The notes under the pieces were generated by a model. It did no database searches, had not been told where the DNA came from, and saw only the letters and a program-made list of their open reading frames with translations. 31,592 bases of DNA, taken from assembly GCA_029747585.1 (NCBI GenBank), contig JAPEVF010000533.1:1-31592 (forward strand). The letters run 5' to 3'. Position numbers and translations under genes: made by a program. Each line of letters starts with the position of its first letter. The stretch's first letter is position 1. Of the stretch, positions 29,231 to 31,592 are shown piece by piece. Source of the stretch: Pleurotus djamor (lineage: Eukaryota > Basidiomycota > Agaricomycetes > Agaricales > Pleurotaceae).

Positions 29231-29452
29231 CGTCGGTCTGGCGTGCAAGTTGCGTGCAGTGAGCGTATTGTTGCACCGATATTGTTGGCAACTCAATTTG
29301 ACGGTTAGGGGCTACTACGACCACGTGACAAGGCATCCCTCAACCAATCTTCAACTAAGACTTGTCTTCAACTTCGTTCCAGGTTCGTTCTGCTTCCAAG
29401 TTCTGAAACATTCAAGTGGAAGAACATCAGCCAGTACACATCCACCTCGAGG
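29231..29452. promoter_or_regulatory. bidirectional promoter of the F-box pair
   Basis: Only 222 nt lie between the two divergent ATGs, so regulatory sequences are shared or adjacent. No TATA box or long palindrome stands out. Confidence 0.5.
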
Positions 29453-31002
29453 ATGTCCAGTCACCGCGCTCTTCATTTACCCGACTTATTGAGAGAAATA
29501 CTGCAATATACGTCCGAGGACGACTTCTACGCCCACACACTCGTTTGCAAGGATTGGTCAAAGGTTTCCCTCAATTTCGCATGGCGCGACGTCCCAGCAA
29601 AGCAGTTATTCCAGCTTCTTGCTCCCCTCTCTAAGGGTGACGCTCGTCGTCTTCCTGTCAGTTTTTTAATAAACACTATCTGGTCAACATTTACTCATAC
29701 TCATGCAACGTTATACAGTCATTTTCTCGGCCCATCACAAGCGACGATTGGCCCCGATTCCTGAAATACCACCACAGGATACGGATACTTTGCTGTACCG
29801 AGTCGTCACTTCATCCCTCCGTATACGCTCTCGCTGGGCTCAATCGGCCATACTTAGGGCCTTTCTTGCCAAACTTGACTCATTTGAACTGCACCCCCGA
29901 CGCCACTTACATCCAACTGTTTGCTTCTCCATCCATCACTTTTCTTCAGCTCGAAGATGGAAGTCAGCTCAAAACCGGGAGAGAGCATGAATTAATGCTG
30001 AAATACCTCCCCATCTGCATTCCAAATCTGGAGAAGCTTATGTGGTTTAGTGACCCTGATAAACCATCCATTCAGGAAGCTTTCATCGAGGTTCTCCCGT
30101 CTCTGCGGTTCTTGAATCAGCTTCATGTCTCAACAAAGCTCCTCACACCTCAGATCATCGAGTTGCTCTCGAAATTGCCTTTGCTGAGGCTACTGGAAGT
30201 CCGTGGCTGGACTGTCGACCCAAAGGAAATGCTTCCACTAAGTGCGGAGAGCTTCCTTGCTTTAGAATCCCTGGAACTTGACGCACACTTACGGTGGATC
30301 GCCCCATTCTTGCAATCATGGGTTTCTCCCGTGTCCCTCAAGACGCTGTCCCTCGTAGAATATGGAGACATCTCACCTGAGAGTTATCCAACCATTACCA
30401 AATGGGCCGCTCGCAATGCACCGCTACTTGAAAGCCTTTCTCTTGAATTCCCCGATTACGTAGATACTTCCGAGTCCCCACTACCGTTTTCAGTTTTTGA
30501 ACCATTATTCTCCTGCAAGCACCTATCGTTTCTCATGATATCGTATCCCGTGCCCTTTCGGATGACTGAGGCCCAACTGGTCACTCTCGTGAGGGCTCTC
30601 CCATTACTTCGCCATCTGTATATAGGAATGGTCAATGAACCTCCACCCGAGTCACCGTCCCTTTCGCTTTCCGCCCTTTCATCCATTGCGCCTTGGTGCG
30701 ACTCTCTTGAATCCCTAGGCATCCATATATCCTTCAGAGGACCAGCTTCCTTGGAAGACGTTCCCACCCCGGTTGTCCCTTTCAAGCACCTGAAGACCCT
30801 CGACGTCGGACTATCCCCCATTCACGAACCCGTCTCCGTTGCCCTTTTCTTGCACAGGATCCTACCCAACTCTTGTGAGCTGATAGTCCCAGATTTGATA
30901 GGTGACGATCAAGATGAAGGCGAGATCGCCGAATGGCCGCAAGCGTTGCAAGCCTTAAGAGCCCTTTGGATAGTCTATGACAGAATTCCATCTACTTGTT
31001 GA
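29453..31002 (+). CDS. F-box-like protein with leucine-rich C-terminus, copy 2
   Basis: Two exons (29453-29656 and 29719-31002; 62-nt phase-0 intron) encode 495 residues. The F-box-like N-terminus (HLPDLLREILQYT...TLVCKDWSKVSLNFAWRDV) is followed by a leucine-rich solenoid parallel to copy 1 (LPICIPNLEKLMW, LPLLRLLEVRG, SPVSLKTLSLVEYG, ALPLLRHLYIG). Blocks such as SLHP-VYA-AGLNRPY and FLPNLT-L are shared with copy 1. The extension before the F-box is only a few residues. Probably an SCF substrate adaptor; target unknown. Both copies look intact. Confidence 0.87.
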
Positions 31003-31389
31003 TGTGCGGACACCCTCGACAGGGGGGAACGCCAGTATGTAGGGAACACCAGCGTGTAGAGGCGGTCCCGGTCAAACTTGGCTTCGGGTTCGGTGTAAGT
31101 TTGAAAGGCAGACTTGAGTATGTGTGTGCTCAGTCGACAAATACAAAAATTGACAATGTAACAAAACCTACAAGAGTGGAGAGAACAAGGAGAGAATTCC
31201 AAAACTACTGTAAACAGCGTATGTCGAACAGAACACCAGAAGGTGTCGAACGGATGAAGAACCGCAGGAGCGTATCTGATGTCGGGAAGATAACAACAAA
31301 AACATATATGATGATATAAAACCAAAGCGAAGAAGGTAGCATTTGAGAAACAGATGGGAAGAAGCGAAGAGAAATTGAGCATCGCAGTC
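31003..31389. other. convergent 3' spacer
   Basis: 3' flank of F-box copy 2 and of the minus-strand gene entering from the right. No other feature; the long minus open frame 30975-31523 is an antisense or out-of-frame reading. Confidence 0.4.
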
Positions 31390-31592
31390 TTAAGATTGTA
31401 CACCGCCACCACCACCTCGTCTCCCTCGCCTCGCTTTACCATTCTTCCTCCTACGCTTTGCAGCACCTTCATTCTCCTGGACATCATCGTACTCCATAGG
31501 ACGCTCATAACTTTCCGGACCATTCACATGTCCATGTCCATTTCTTCCCTTCTCCCTTGCAAGCGACTCATCCCTGTCCCTCTTCGACGGTA
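31390..31592 (-). CDS. C-terminus of a basic Gly/Arg-rich protein, cut by the window edge
   Basis: The minus-strand frame is open from the right edge to a TAA at 31392-31390, giving the last 66 residues. It is highly charged (SKRDRDESLAREKGRNGHGH, then YERPMEYDDVQENEG) and ends in a basic cluster AAKRRRKNGKARRGRRGGGG before VQS. The tail looks like a nuclear or RNA-binding protein end. The family cannot be named from this part. Confidence 0.6.
   Translation of the reverse strand, partial: PSKRDRDESLAREKGRNGHGHVNGPESYERPMEYDDVQENEGAAKRRRKNGKARRGRRGGGGGVQS

Noticed and set aside
30975..31523. 182-residue minus-strand open frame at the right edge
   Set aside because: It overlaps the better-supported C-terminal frame ending at 31390 and mostly covers 3' flank.
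1..31592. CRISPR arrays, bacterial operons, ribosome binding sites and rRNA genes
   Set aside because: None seen; the window is eukaryotic with spliced genes.

Overview
The window is nuclear DNA of a filamentous basidiomycete, most likely a mushroom-forming Agaricomycete. Protein genes are split by many short GT-AG introns (mostly 50-65 nt), tRNA genes carry canonical 10-nt introns, and the families seen are typical of that class: a Ser/Pro-rich single-pass membrane protein, a 7-TM receptor-like protein, UstYa-family oxidases, F-box/leucine-rich proteins and a DIRS-type retroelement. All exon models were built by hand from splice signals, reading frame and comparison between paralogues inside the window. 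No database was searched. A few single N bases and two likely 1-nt frameshifts suggest some residual sequence error.

Layout. 1-4 kb: sparse DNA with a weak partial gene at the left edge, then a single-pass membrane protein on the minus strand. 4-6.5 kb: three tRNA genes (Val-UAC, Ala-AGC, Val-CAC) around a lysine/arginine-rich coiled-coil protein. 6.8-8.7 kb: an intact eight-exon aldehyde dehydrogenase. 9.1-11.6 kb: two tandem paralogues of an unknown PPxY-containing protein. 12-12.6 kb: a small three-exon gene. 14-15 kb: a GNAT acetyltransferase (copy A). 15.7-16.9 kb: a 7-TM protein.

18.4-22.5 kb is the most interesting part. Three tandem genes of about 50 codons each encode a signal-peptide leader in exon 1 and, after a phase-1 intron, a very short exon 2 ending in a shared LAPAPLxWL block. 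Next come a candidate small Cys-containing secreted peptide and two divergent UstYa-family (DUF3328) genes. UstYa enzymes oxidatively modify ribosomal peptides in the fungal dikaritin pathways, so this arrangement looks like an undescribed RiPP-type or secreted-peptide locus. A 5'-truncated DIRS retroelement (22.5-24.5 kb) abuts the end of the second UstYa gene. A frameshifted But2-like membrane protein follows, then a second GNAT (copy B, 26.1-27.1 kb) whose exon lengths nearly match copy A. The two GNATs therefore bracket the peptide/UstYa region.

27.6-31.0 kb holds a head-to-head pair of F-box-like paralogues. The C-terminus of a basic Gly/Arg-rich protein enters from the right edge. Local duplication is the recurring theme: the PPxY pair, GNAT pair, UstYa pair, F-box pair, peptide trio and tRNA-Val pair all sit within 32 kb.
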